Below, piece after piece: positions 57,039 through 64,000 of a DNA stretch of 64,000 bases. Origin of the DNA: VRUE01 sp963707965 (GTDB lineage Bacteria; Actinomycetota; Thermoleophilia; Solirubrobacterales; 70-9); assembly GCA_963707965.1 (NCBI GenBank), contig CAVPRR010000004.1, positions 124,001 to 188,000 on the forward strand. Reading direction: 5' to 3'. The notes beneath the pieces were generated by a model. It had not been told where the DNA came from. It saw nothing but the letters and a program-made list of their open reading frames with translations, and did no database searches. The first letter of the stretch is position 1. Every line of letters starts with the position of its first letter. A program made the translations under genes and the position numbers.

Positions 57039-58012
57039 TGACAGCCGTGCCGATGGACGATCCGAACCAGATCAGCGACACCGGGCGCAGCGAGCCCGCG
57101 GCGAGTCCCGGAGGTCCTGCCGCGCCCGCGGCTGCCGCCGGGCCCTACGTGAGCGAGGACGGCGCCGTGATGGGTCGTGACTTCGTCATCCCGGGCGTCG
57201 ACCCGGCAGAGGCCGATCCCTACCGCTTTCACACCGGCCGCAAGCGCGACCACGGCGGTCAGGACGCGATCGAGATCATCGACCTCGTCAAGCAGTTCGG
57301 CCGCGCGCGCATCCTGAACGGGCTCAACCTCGGTCTTCCCGAAGACCAGGTTTCAATCGTGCTGGGCCCGTCGGGCACCGGCAAGAGCGTCCTCGTCAAG
57401 CACATCGTCGGGTTGCTGTACCCGGACTCGGGAGACGTGCTGGTGCACGGCGAATCGATTCCCAACATGACCGACGACGAGCTGTTCGACGTTCGCAAAA
57501 AGTTCGGCCTGCTCTTCCAGGACGGGGCGCTGTTCGGCTCGATGAACATCTACGACAACACGGCGTTCCCGTTGCGCCAGCACACCGACAAGAGCGAGGA
57601 GGAGATCGGCGAGATCGTCAATCGCCGGCTCAAGGAGGTGGGGCTGATCGAGGCGATCTACAAGATGCCGAATGAGCTCTCCGGTGGGATGCGCAAGCGG
57701 GCCGGGTTCGCGAGGGCGCTGGTGCTGGAACCGGCGATCGTCATGTTCGACGAGCCCGACTCCGGCCTCGACCCGGTGCGCACCGCGCTGCTCTGCGAGC
57801 TGGTCCGCGAGGTGCACGCGGAGCACGGAGGCTGCTACCTCGTGATCAGCCACGACCTGAACACGGCGCGTCGCATCTCCGATTTCATCGCCGTCCTATG
57901 GAACGGCAAAATCGTCGAGTCGGGGCCGAAGGAGGAACTGTTCGACTCGGAGAACCAGTTCGTTCACCAGTTCCTCAACGCCGACGTCACGGGCCCCCTC
58001 TCGATGGATTGA
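57038..58012 (+). CDS. MlaF/Mkl-type ABC ATPase
   Basis: Protein of 324 aa. A disordered N-terminus of about 85 residues (Ala/Pro/Gly-rich) precedes the ATPase core: Walker A VLGPSGTGKSVL near 110, Q-loop in LLFQDGALFGSMNIYDNTAF, signature NELSGGMRKRAGFARAL near 213, Walker B AIVMFDEPDSGLDP near 235, and YLVISHDLNTARR. It powers the twin permeases. No MCE substrate-binding gene follows within the window; the next gene is an MMPL transporter after a palindromic repeat. Confidence 0.92.
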   Translation: MTAVPMDDPNQISDTGRSEPAASPGGPAAPAAAAGPYVSEDGAVMGRDFVIPGVDPAEADPYRFHTGRKRDHGGQDAIEIIDLVKQFGRARILNGLNLGLPEDQVSIVLGPSGTGKSVLVKHIVGLLYPDSGDVLVHGESIPNMTDDELFDVRKKFGLLFQDGALFGSMNIYDNTAFPLRQHTDKSEEEIGEIVNRRLKEVGLIEAIYKMPNELSGGMRKRAGFARALVLEPAIVMFDEPDSGLDPVRTALLCELVREVHAEHGGCYLVISHDLNTARRISDFIAVLWNGKIVESGPKEELFDSENQFVHQFLNADVTGPLSMD

Positions 58013-58021
58013 GCGGGCAAG

Positions 58022-58127
58022 GGGGTCGAGTGCCCCTCTTCGCTCAACTTCTTCGGTGGGGCGTTCCGCGCCGTCCGAGGGTGAATTGCCGAAAAGGTAC
58101 AAGCCGCCCAGAGGGGCACCCGACCCC
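58022..58127 (+). repeat. Palindromic element, diverged copy C
   Basis: 18-bp terminal arms (58022-58039, 58110-58127, one mismatch) around a core clearly homologous to copy A: TTCGCT, TTCGGTG, GCCGTCCGAG and GTACAAG are shared. Intergenic, after the mlaF-like stop. Confidence 0.85.
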
Positions 58128-58165
58128 TTCCCCAGCCTCAGACCCGCCCAGGTTGACGGGCGCCG

Positions 58166-60754
58166 ATGCCGGTGAGATTGCCTAGAGCGGGCGCTTGGTT
58201 CGGGGGAGTGGCCGCCTGGGCGGTGCGGCATGCGAAGGGCGTGCTCGCCGTGTCCCTTCTTCTCGCCGTCGGGGCGGGGGTCGGAGCGACTCGGTTGCCG
58301 ACCGACGCGGGGACGGACACCCTGGTCGATGCCGACACGGCTGCCTACCGGGCGACCGAGGAAATGCGACAGGAGTTCGGAGAAGAACCCGTCGTCGTTC
58401 TCGCAGAGGGGGACCTGCAACGGTTGGTCCTGACCGCCAACCTGGGGCGGCTGCTGCGGCTGGAGGGGTGCCTTTCCGGCAACGTGCCGAAGGGCGCGAA
58501 GCCGCTTCCCGGGCCCTGCGCTGAACTGGCGCGGGGGGACCCGGTCCGCTCGGTGACTGGTCCTGCCACCTTCCTCAACGAGGCTGTGATCCAGATCGAT
58601 CGCCAGCTGCGCCGCCTCGTCGCCACCGTGCCGCCGCAGCGGCTGCGCGAGCTGCTGCTCTCGATTGCCGCTCGCTACGGAATCACCAGCGCGCCCAGCC
58701 TCTCCAACCCCGACTTTCTCGCCGCCGTCGTCTTCGACCTGGGCCGGGCGCGCGGGACCCCCAAGGCACGGCTCGCCTATCTCTTCCCCAACCGCCACAC
58801 GGCGCAGATCGTCCTGCGGTTGCGACCGGACCTGGGCGAAGCGGAGCGCCGCCGGGCGTTGGAGCTGATCCGTGCCGTTGTCCATGACCCGGTTCCCCGC
58901 CGGGCCTGCAAGTTCAAGGGCAAACCGGAGCCCTGCTTCGAGCTGCGCGGCGGCCGCTACGTGATCTCCGGCGTCCCGGTGGTCGTCGAAGGCCTCGCCG
59001 GTGCGTTGAAGGACGCCCTGCTGGTGTTGCTGGCGGCCGCGGTGGTCGTCATGGCACTCGCCCTGGCAGTCGTTTTCCGATCCCGCCTGCGGTTGCTGCC
59101 GCTGGCACTCGCGCTGGCGGCGGCCGCTCTCACCTTCGGCCTGTTCGGCGCGGCGGGCGGGTCGCTGACGATGGCCTCGATCGCGGTGCTTCCGATTCTG
59201 ATCGGCCTGGCCGTCGACTACGCGATCCAGCTCCAGGCCCGCTACGACGAGGCCATTGCAGTCGGTGCGATCAGGGGCGCCGACGCCGCCCGCCTCGCGG
59301 CGTCCGGGGGCGGCCCGGCAATAGCCACCGCTTGCCTGGCGACCGCAGTGGGCTTTCTCGCCCTTCAGCTTTCGCCGACCCCGATGGTGCGCGGCTTCGG
59401 CCTGCTGCTGGTGGCTGGCATCGCGATCGCCTTCGTCCTTGCCTTCGTGGCGGGCTTTGCCGCACTCGGCCTACGAACCGAGGCGGGAGCGCCGGGTGCC
59501 CCTCCGCGTGCTGGGTTTTTCGCCTCGCGGTTTGCGCCTCTCGCCAGGTGGTCTGTGCAAAAAGCAGGACGCCGCACGCATCCGCGGCACCCGACACTCC
59601 CGCCCCCGTTGCAGCGTGCTCTTGCTGCAGCGCATGCACACCCACGGCGGGTGCTTGGAATCGGACTGGCGCTTGCCATCGTTGGCTGGGGCCTGGGGAC
59701 TCAGATCGAGACGCAGACGGATATCCGCAAGCTGGCGCCGCAGAACCTGGATGCGGTGCGTGAACTGAACGAGCTGCAGGACGCCACTGGGGTCTCCGGC
59801 GAGCTTGACGTGAGCATTCGTGCCCCCGACCTGACCGACCCGGCGACGATTCGCTGGATGGCCGGCTTCAAACGGCGGGTGCTGCGCGCGGGCGGCTACT
59901 CGGGGCCCAACCCAAGCTGCCGGAGGGCTGAGGTCTGTCCCGGCCCTGCGCTGTCGGACTTCATCACCGGTGGCGGGCTCACGGCCGGCAGCGAAGGCCC
60001 CCTCACTCGCGGCGGCATCCGCGCCACCCTGGGCCAGATCCCCGCCTACGACCTTCGTCAGGTTGCGACCGTGGCCCCGAGGACGGGCCTGCCCGCCGGG
60101 GCGGCGCTGCTCAGCTTCGGGATTCGTGCGCAATCGCTGCAGGATCAGCAGGCGCTGATCGACCGAATCCGGGGAGAGATCGGCGAACCTGGCGCCAAAG
60201 GCGGTCCGCCGCGCGGGGTGTCGGTCGAGTTGGCTGGGCTTCCAGTCATCGCCGCCTCCGCCGCCAGCGACCTCTCGGATAGCCGCTATCTGCTGACCTT
60301 GGCCAGTTTGATCGCCGTGGCGCTGGTGCTGCTGGTGGTCTACCGCTCGTTCACCCGTGCCCTGATGCCGTTGGTGCCGATCGCTATGGCGACGGGATGG
60401 TCGGCGCTGGTTCTGTGGCTCTGCCGCATCCCGCTCAACCCGATGTCGGCGGCGCTTGGGGCATTGACAATCGCGATCGCCACCGAGTTCAGCGTCCTCC
60501 TCGCAGCCCGCTTCCGCCAGGAGCGGCGCGCCGGGCGGGAGCTCACCGCCGCCCTGCGCGGCGCCTACGCTCGCACCGGCGCCGCGGTGCTGGCTTCGGG
60601 TGTCACCGCGACGGCTGGGTTTGCGGTGCTGGTCGCCAGCGACGTGAGGATGCTGCGGGACTTCGGCTTCGTCACCGTGATCGACCTCGCGGTCGCATTG
60701 CTTGGCGTGATGATCGTGCTTCCTGCGGCCCTGACCTGGGCGGAGGAGCGATGA
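58166..60754 (+). CDS. MMPL/RND-family transporter (HpnN-like)
   Basis: Protein of 862 aa with about 12 membrane segments in the RND pattern: N-terminal segment, a large extracytoplasmic domain, a sterol-sensing-type bundle (LPILIGLAVDYAIQLQARYD near 355), a linker, then a second half (GTQIETQTDIRKLAPQNLDA, ALGALTIAIATEFSVLLAAR near 760). Similar to HpnN hopanoid transporters and actinobacterial MmpL proteins, which move lipids across the membrane. The cytoplasmic linker between halves at about residues 440-480 is encoded by a palindromic element (copy D). Overlaps the redoxin gene (ATGA). Confidence 0.88.
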   Translation: MPVRLPRAGAWFGGVAAWAVRHAKGVLAVSLLLAVGAGVGATRLPTDAGTDTLVDADTAAYRATEEMRQEFGEEPVVVLAEGDLQRLVLTANLGRLLRLEGCLSGNVPKGAKPLPGPCAELARGDPVRSVTGPATFLNEAVIQIDRQLRRLVATVPPQRLRELLLSIAARYGITSAPSLSNPDFLAAVVFDLGRARGTPKARLAYLFPNRHTAQIVLRLRPDLGEAERRRALELIRAVVHDPVPRRACKFKGKPEPCFELRGGRYVISGVPVVVEGLAGALKDALLVLLAAAVVVMALALAVVFRSRLRLLPLALALAAAALTFGLFGAAGGSLTMASIAVLPILIGLAVDYAIQLQARYDEAIAVGAIRGADAARLAASGGGPAIATACLATAVGFLALQLSPTPMVRGFGLLLVAGIAIAFVLAFVAGFAALGLRTEAGAPGAPPRAGFFASRFAPLARWSVQKAGRRTHPRHPTLPPPLQRALAAAHAHPRRVLGIGLALAIVGWGLGTQIETQTDIRKLAPQNLDAVRELNELQDATGVSGELDVSIRAPDLTDPATIRWMAGFKRRVLRAGGYSGPNPSCRRAEVCPGPALSDFITGGGLTAGSEGPLTRGGIRATLGQIPAYDLRQVATVAPRTGLPAGAALLSFGIRAQSLQDQQALIDRIRGEIGEPGAKGGPPRGVSVELAGLPVIAASAASDLSDSRYLLTLASLIAVALVLLVVYRSFTRALMPLVPIAMATGWSALVLWLCRIPLNPMSAALGALTIAIATEFSVLLAARFRQERRAGRELTAALRGAYARTGAAVLASGVTATAGFAVLVASDVRMLRDFGFVTVIDLAVALLGVMIVLPAALTWAEER
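59485..59601 (+). repeat. Palindromic element, distant copy D, in frame in the MMPL gene
   Basis: 117 bp (39 codons). Imperfect arms beginning GGGAG and containing CGGGTGCC, inner TTTTTCG and CAAAAAGCAGGACGC, the same order as TTTTTCGG...GAAAAAGTACAAGACGC in copy A. Confidence 0.55.
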
Positions 60755-61404
60755 GGGCTCGCTACTCGATCGTTGTGGGACTGCTGTTTGCGGCGATCGT
60801 CGCGGTCGCTCTGATCGGGGGGGTTGGGGGCGATGGCGGCACTCTTGGGCTCGACAGGCAGCCGGTTCGCTGGCCTCTTCCCGAGTTCGCCGTCCCGGTT
60901 GCCGCGGGGGGATTGGAAGGCGATGCGAACGTGGCTCAGGACGACTGCTCGAGCTCTCAGGTGCCGTGTCCTGCGGGCGCGCGGCGCACTCCGGCCTGCC
61001 GCGTTCGGGGGGCGGACGCGATCCGCGTCTGCGACCTCTTCGACCGCCCGCTGGTGCTCTCGTTCTGGTTCGGCGAGGGAGGCGAGTGCGTCGACCAGCA
61101 GGACGTCGTCGACAGTGTGTACGCGCGCTACCGTGAGCGCGTGAGCTTTCTCTCCCTCGACGTCCACGACGATCGCGACGCGGTTCGCGATCTGGTCCGG
61201 CGGCGCGGCTGGAGGATGCCCGTTGGCTATGACCGCGACGGCGCCGTGGCCGGCCTCTACCGGGTCGGTGTCTGTCCCACCTTCGCCTATGCCTATCCCG
61301 GCGGAACGTTGCAGAGTGCCAGCTTCGGCCGGCTGACCGCCGGCCAGCTAGAAACGCGGATTGAGGAGCTGCTTCGCGACACCCGCGCGGCGGAGGCGCA
61401 CTGA
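60751..61404 (+). CDS. TlpA/redoxin-like secreted protein with an altered CxxC site
   Basis: Protein of 217 aa with an N-terminal membrane anchor (SIVVGLLFAAIVAVALIGGV). Thioredoxin-fold region: LVLSFWFGEGGECVDQQDVV, VSFLSLDVHDDRDAV, and the cis-Pro loop VGVCPTFAYAYPGG. The first Cys of the usual WCxxC is replaced by Gly (only GGEC remains), while an extra cluster of Cys precedes it (residues about 66-95). Probably a thioredoxin-like sulfur-redox protein outside the membrane, perhaps linked to the MMPL transporter, whose gene it overlaps. Confidence 0.75.
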   Translation: MRARYSIVVGLLFAAIVAVALIGGVGGDGGTLGLDRQPVRWPLPEFAVPVAAGGLEGDANVAQDDCSSSQVPCPAGARRTPACRVRGADAIRVCDLFDRPLVLSFWFGEGGECVDQQDVVDSVYARYRERVSFLSLDVHDDRDAVRDLVRRRGWRMPVGYDRDGAVAGLYRVGVCPTFAYAYPGGTLQSASFGRLTAGQLETRIEELLRDTRAAEAH

Positions 61405-62078
61405 TGGCTTCGGCCGAGGCGGCGGGTTCTGGACTTGGGTGGCAGCCCGCCCCGGTGCAGGGTTGGGTGGCGCCGCATCTCAGCGCCGAGTTCCCGGGGT
61501 TGGGAATCGCCTGGATCGAGGTGGACGGCCGTCCCGGCCGCAGTCCCGAGCCCGTCCGCCGTCGCCTGCGCGTTCTCTCCGACCGCTTCTTCGGCGCCCA
61601 CGCGATCCACATGCGCGAAAGGTCGATCCCCTGGGCCTACCGCGTGTTCTTTCGCCAGATTGGCCTCGACCCTGACCGGACTCGCACACCGGTCGAGCAA
61701 CTGGCGCTGGAACGCCTGCAGGACGGCGCCTTCAAGAGCCGCGGGCTGCCCGCCGACGCGCTGACCGTCGCCACGGTCGAGACCGGGATTGCGCTGCGCG
61801 CCTTCGACGCCGAGCAGCTCACCGGGACCCTCTGCATACGCGACTCGGCCCCCGGCGAGTCACTGGCCGGAGAGCCGGGCGAGCTGGCCCAGGGGACGCT
61901 TGTGATTGCGGACGAGTGCGGTCCGGTGGGACTGCTGTTTGGCGGGACGGGGGAGGGACATGGCGTCGTGGGTGGGACACGCCGCCTTGCGATCGCAGCG
62001 GTGCAGGTCAACGGCGTGCCCCAGATCGCGGTCGACGAGGCGCTCTGGATGGTTGCAGCGACTCTGGAGGCGGCCTGA
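61404..62078 (+). CDS. B3/B4 tRNA-synthetase-like domain protein
   Basis: Protein of 224 aa starting one base inside the redoxin stop. RSIPWAYRVFFRQIGLDPDR, TRTPVEQLALERLQDGAFKS, and VATVETGIALRAFDAEQLTG match the stand-alone B3/B4 domain of phenylalanyl-tRNA synthetase beta subunits, thought to bind nucleotides or amino acids. Not a synthetase. It probably belongs to the same operon as the redoxin; biological role unknown. Confidence 0.75.
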   Translation: MASAEAAGSGLGWQPAPVQGWVAPHLSAEFPGLGIAWIEVDGRPGRSPEPVRRRLRVLSDRFFGAHAIHMRERSIPWAYRVFFRQIGLDPDRTRTPVEQLALERLQDGAFKSRGLPADALTVATVETGIALRAFDAEQLTGTLCIRDSAPGESLAGEPGELAQGTLVIADECGPVGLLFGGTGEGHGVVGGTRRLAIAAVQVNGVPQIAVDEALWMVAATLEAA

Positions 62079-62133
62079 TGCGACGCCGCGGTGGATCGGG
62101 GCGGCCGGGTGATCTACACTCGGGACCGGGTTG

Positions 62134-62643
62134 ATGCCGGACTTGCTTGATCGAGATGCCCGTCCCGCGCTTCGAGTCGGCGGCGATGAGCGCCTGGCTC
62201 GCGCTGAGCTGCGGCGCCAGATCGGTCGCCTTGAGTGGCAGCTGTCCACCCTCGTCGCGGAGGCGTTTCCCCGTCTGGAGATCGACGCTCGGGTTCCAGC
62301 CACCTGCCGCGCGCCGCGGGCGCTTGGCCTCGGCGAGTTGGAGGTGGTGCGCGATTCCCTCGCGATCCAGATTGCCGAGGCGCGCCGTGCCCTGCGCGAG
62401 CGGGCGGACCGGGAGGCTCGAAATCGCGAACTGCTCGAACGGATGCTGGTCAGGCCGGCAGAGTTCCGCTGGATGCGGGTCTCCCGCGCCGACATCGGCG
62501 AGCCGGGCTGCGGTCACTGGCACTCCCGCCCGCGTCTTGGGCCGGTCGGGATGCTGATGGGCTGGTGGCGGGTCAAGGTCTCCTCGGGATGCCCGTTATG
62601 CGGACGGCTTGCGGCCGTTGAGCGTGAACCGAAAGGCCGATGA
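62134..62643 (+). CDS. Hypothetical protein, coiled coil plus zinc-ribbon-like tail
   Basis: Protein of 169 aa from the ATG at 62134. Predicted helical, with RAELRRQIGRLEWQLSTLVA and RRALRERADREARNRELLER as coiled-coil stretches, then a Cys/His-rich tail (EPGCGHWHSRPRLGPVG, SSGCPLCGRL) with CxxC and an upstream C-H-H set that could bind zinc. No family recognised. Its 3' end overlaps the next gene by about 20 bp. Confidence 0.6.
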   Translation: MPDLLDRDARPALRVGGDERLARAELRRQIGRLEWQLSTLVAEAFPRLEIDARVPATCRAPRALGLGELEVVRDSLAIQIAEARRALRERADREARNRELLERMLVRPAEFRWMRVSRADIGEPGCGHWHSRPRLGPVGMLMGWWRVKVSSGCPLCGRLAAVEREPKGR

Positions 62644-63016
62644 TCGACCCCCGGCGCCGTGGGGGTCGTTCCCGCTCGCCGAGCTGACCGTTCTCGCCGG
62701 GATCGCGATGCTCGCGATAGGGATCTTCGGTGGCAGCCGGACCGCGATCGGGGTCGGCGTCGTGCTCGCCGCGCTCGGCGGCTTAGAGGTTTCGGTGCGC
62801 GAGCACCTCGCCGGCTATCGCTCGCACACGACGCTGCTCGCCGGAACGGTTTTCGTGCTCGTCGTCGGCGGCCTCCGCTTCGGGGCCGGCCTGATCCTGG
62901 CGATCTGCCTCGGCTTTGGCGCGGTGGCCTTCGCCGCCGCCTTCATCGGGTTGCGCCGCGCATTTCAGCGAGCCTCCGGTGGCCTCTCGTTCAGGGTCGG
63001 CCGCCTGCGCGGCTGA
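62624..63016 (+). CDS. Small membrane protein of unknown function
   Basis: About 130 aa from the GTG at 62624 (a TTG at 62609 is possible). Four hydrophobic stretches (ELTVLAGIAMLAIGIFGG, AIGVGVVLAALGGLEVSV, TTLLAGTVFVLVVGGLRFGA, GLILAICLGFGAVAFAAAFI) and an Arg-rich C-terminus. Overlaps the preceding gene by 20 bp. No recognised domain. Terminates at a strong hairpin shared with the integration host factor gene. Confidence 0.6.
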   Translation: MNRKADDRPPAPWGSFPLAELTVLAGIAMLAIGIFGGSRTAIGVGVVLAALGGLEVSVREHLAGYRSHTTLLAGTVFVLVVGGLRFGAGLILAICLGFGAVAFAAAFIGLRRAFQRASGGLSFRVGRLRG

Positions 63017-63053
63017 CGGTCCGGGACGCACTGCACGGCGTCCCGGAGCCGTC
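63015..63053. terminator. Bidirectional terminator hairpin
   Basis: GACGGTCCGGGACGC (63015-63029) pairs with GCGTCCCGGAGCCGTC (63038-63053), one-base bulge, between convergent genes. Confidence 0.65.
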
Positions 63054-63066
63054 GGGCCGCTGTGAC

Positions 63067-63438
63067 TCAGACGAGCACGGCTGAGCGCGCTCCCACGTCC
63101 CTCGTCGTCAGCGCGGTTGAGAGCAGCGCTCGCTGGCGGGGCGTCAATGTCCCCAGCCGCTTGTTCTCGTTGAGGGAGAGGTTCTGCAGTAACTTGCGAG
63201 CACGGGTTCGGCCCCAGCGGCGCTGGCTCGTCAGCAGCTCGGCAATTGACATGCTCTCGGTCTGCCACGGGGACTCGCGGATCACCTCCGCCACATCGAG
63301 CTCGCCACGCGCGATCGAGCGCTTGAGCTCCGCCCTCGCGAGCCTCACGTGGTTGGCACGGGCGAGGGCCTGCATGTGCTGCGGGGTGTTGATGGCGGAA
63401 GCAGTTGTCAAGGCAGGGGCGATCGAGGCAGCGTCCAC
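63067..63438 (-). CDS. mihF: Integration host factor, actinobacterial type (mIHF)
   Basis: About 123 aa from the GTG at 63438, with GGGAGG at 8-nt spacing. Core RLARAELKRSIARGELDVAE and RRWGRTRARKLLQNLSLNEN, then GTLTPRQRALLSTAL, match mIHF (R-A-x-x-K-x-x-L...KvRArqimErl) of Actinobacteria and Thermoleophilia, a nucleoid-associated protein required for some site-specific integrations. It has about 20 extra N-terminal residues. A useful phylum marker. Confidence 0.85.
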   Translation of the reverse strand: MDAASIAPALTTASAINTPQHMQALARANHVRLARAELKRSIARGELDVAEVIRESPWQTESMSIAELLTSQRRWGRTRARKLLQNLSLNENKRLGTLTPRQRALLSTALTTRDVGARSAVLV

Positions 63439-63686
63439 TGGTAGTCCTCCCTTCGGGTCACTAACTGGGGTTCTGGATGTGCGCCGCACCCGGCTGCACC
63501 CTGTCTGGTCGATTCGGGTGCTAACCGTCCGCTCCTCCTGTCCCAGGTTGCGGTCGGCGCGGAGGCAAGCTATGCCGTCGGAGTGGTGAGCGTCAACCCG
63601 CAGTCACGCAAGAGCCGCGGGGTCGTTCGCTAAGAGCACCTTTTTCTCGGCGCCCTCACCTTGTTCGAATTTGGACAAGGCGGAAA

Positions 63687-64000
63687 CTACCCCGAGAGGG
63701 GTAGGTCCGGGAACTCCTCGATGGTCCGGGCGATCGTCTCGAGCGCGCTGTCCAGGTGGCTGCGCTCGTGAGTCGCCATCAGGCTGGTGCGCAGCAGCGC
63801 GCCACCGGGCGGCACCGCAGGATGGATGGCGACGTTGGTGTAGACGCCGGCGTCGAAGAGCTTCTTCCAGAGGAGGACCGCCTGCCAATCGTCGCCGACC
63901 ATCACCGGCACCACCGGGGTGGTGGCGACCGTCCCGTCGGGGAGGATCCCCGGCTCGACCAGCTTGAGGCCGAGTCCCCGCAAGCCTTCGCGCAGGTACT
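63687..64000 (-). CDS. Alpha-oxoamine synthase-family aminotransferase, C-terminal part (partial)
   Basis: Only the last 104 codons are present; the gene continues beyond the right edge. LVEPGILPDGTVATTPVVPV, KKLFDAGVYTNVAIHPAVPP and LRTSLMATHERSHLDSALET fit the small C-terminal domain of BioF/KBL/serine palmitoyltransferase-like PLP enzymes, with the conserved RxSxxAxH. Whether it is a second BioF, a glycine C-acetyltransferase or a sphingolipid-type enzyme cannot be told. The stop codon lies in a short CTACCCC...GGGGTAG hairpin. Confidence 0.82.
   Translation of the reverse strand, partial: YLREGLRGLGLKLVEPGILPDGTVATTPVVPVMVGDDWQAVLLWKKLFDAGVYTNVAIHPAVPPGGALLRTSLMATHERSHLDSALETIARTIEEFPDLPLSG

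Noticed and set aside
63590..63686. Near-palindrome CCTTGT...ACAAGG and CTACCCC...GGGGTAG next to the right-hand aminotransferase as a tRNA or ncRNA.
   Set aside because: No cloverleaf or conserved RNA core can be drawn; probably terminator or operator hairpins.

Overview
The window is 64 kb of GC-rich bacterial chromosome, densely coding, with frequent GTG starts and many four-base ATGA overlaps. The gene content suggests a high-GC actinobacterium, probably Thermoleophilia/Solirubrobacterales-like: an actinobacterial-type integration host factor, coproheme decarboxylase HemQ, an adrenodoxin-reductase-like ferredoxin reductase, a deazaflavin-dependent nitroreductase-family protein, DUF4349/ECF-sigma and holin-X/DUF3618 gene pairs, and many acyl-CoA enzymes. 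The taxonomic placement is inference. I saw no rRNA, tRNA, CRISPR array, transposase or prophage.

Layout. 0-9.5 kb: NUDIX hydrolase, ECF sigma factor with a DUF4349 partner, and a biotin locus (bioB-bioF-bioD, with bioA apart) interrupted by a divergent MarR-MFS efflux pair. 9.6-12.5 kb: a small nucleic-acid island (NERD protein, uracil-DNA-glycosylase-family protein, HNH endonuclease, AlkA-like glycosylase with a 3' frameshift). 12.5-22.5 kb: enoyl-CoA hydratase, a 70-residue biotin carrier, glycosyltransferase, glycerol kinase, acyltransferase, two MBL-fold hydrolases, SDRs, SixA. 22.5-23.9 kb: two back-to-back toxin-antitoxin loci in which both antitoxins are intact and both toxins are truncated. 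24-34 kb: acyl-CoA catabolism (two acyl-CoA dehydrogenases, enoyl-CoA hydratase, biotin-dependent carboxyltransferase, BKACE-type cleavage enzyme, CaiB-type CoA transferase, MerR regulator), with DUF445 and Abi-alpha-like genes between. 34-40 kb: frameshifted epimerase, SDR, nitrilase-TetR operon with a candidate operator, holin-X/DUF3618 operon, DegV. 39.6-43.6 kb: Fe-S and heme genes (A-type carrier, Grx4, BolA, ferredoxin reductase, HemQ). 43.5-48 kb: a secreted/membrane protein carrying two palindromic repeats, and a GT4-flippase fusion. 48-55 kb: metH under a SAM-I riboswitch, an aldehyde dehydrogenase, a PQQ-type sugar dehydrogenase lipoprotein. 55-62 kb: a YrbE/Mla-type ABC importer and an MMPL/RND transporter with associated genes. 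62-64 kb: small hypotheticals, integration host factor, and the 3' end of an alpha-oxoamine synthase.

The most unusual signal is a family of about 105-117 bp palindromic elements. Two copies are exact reverse complements over 108 bp (36 codons) and sit in frame inside one gene. A third, diverged copy is intergenic near 58 kb, and a more distant relative lies in frame inside the MMPL transporter. This resembles, in principle, the protein-coding palindromic elements of Rickettsia, but I do not recognise the family. Other notable items are the SAM-I riboswitch whose P1 stem contains the metH Shine-Dalgarno, two near-identical TetR-type palindromes upstream of different genes, and two single-gene frameshifts that may be assembly errors.
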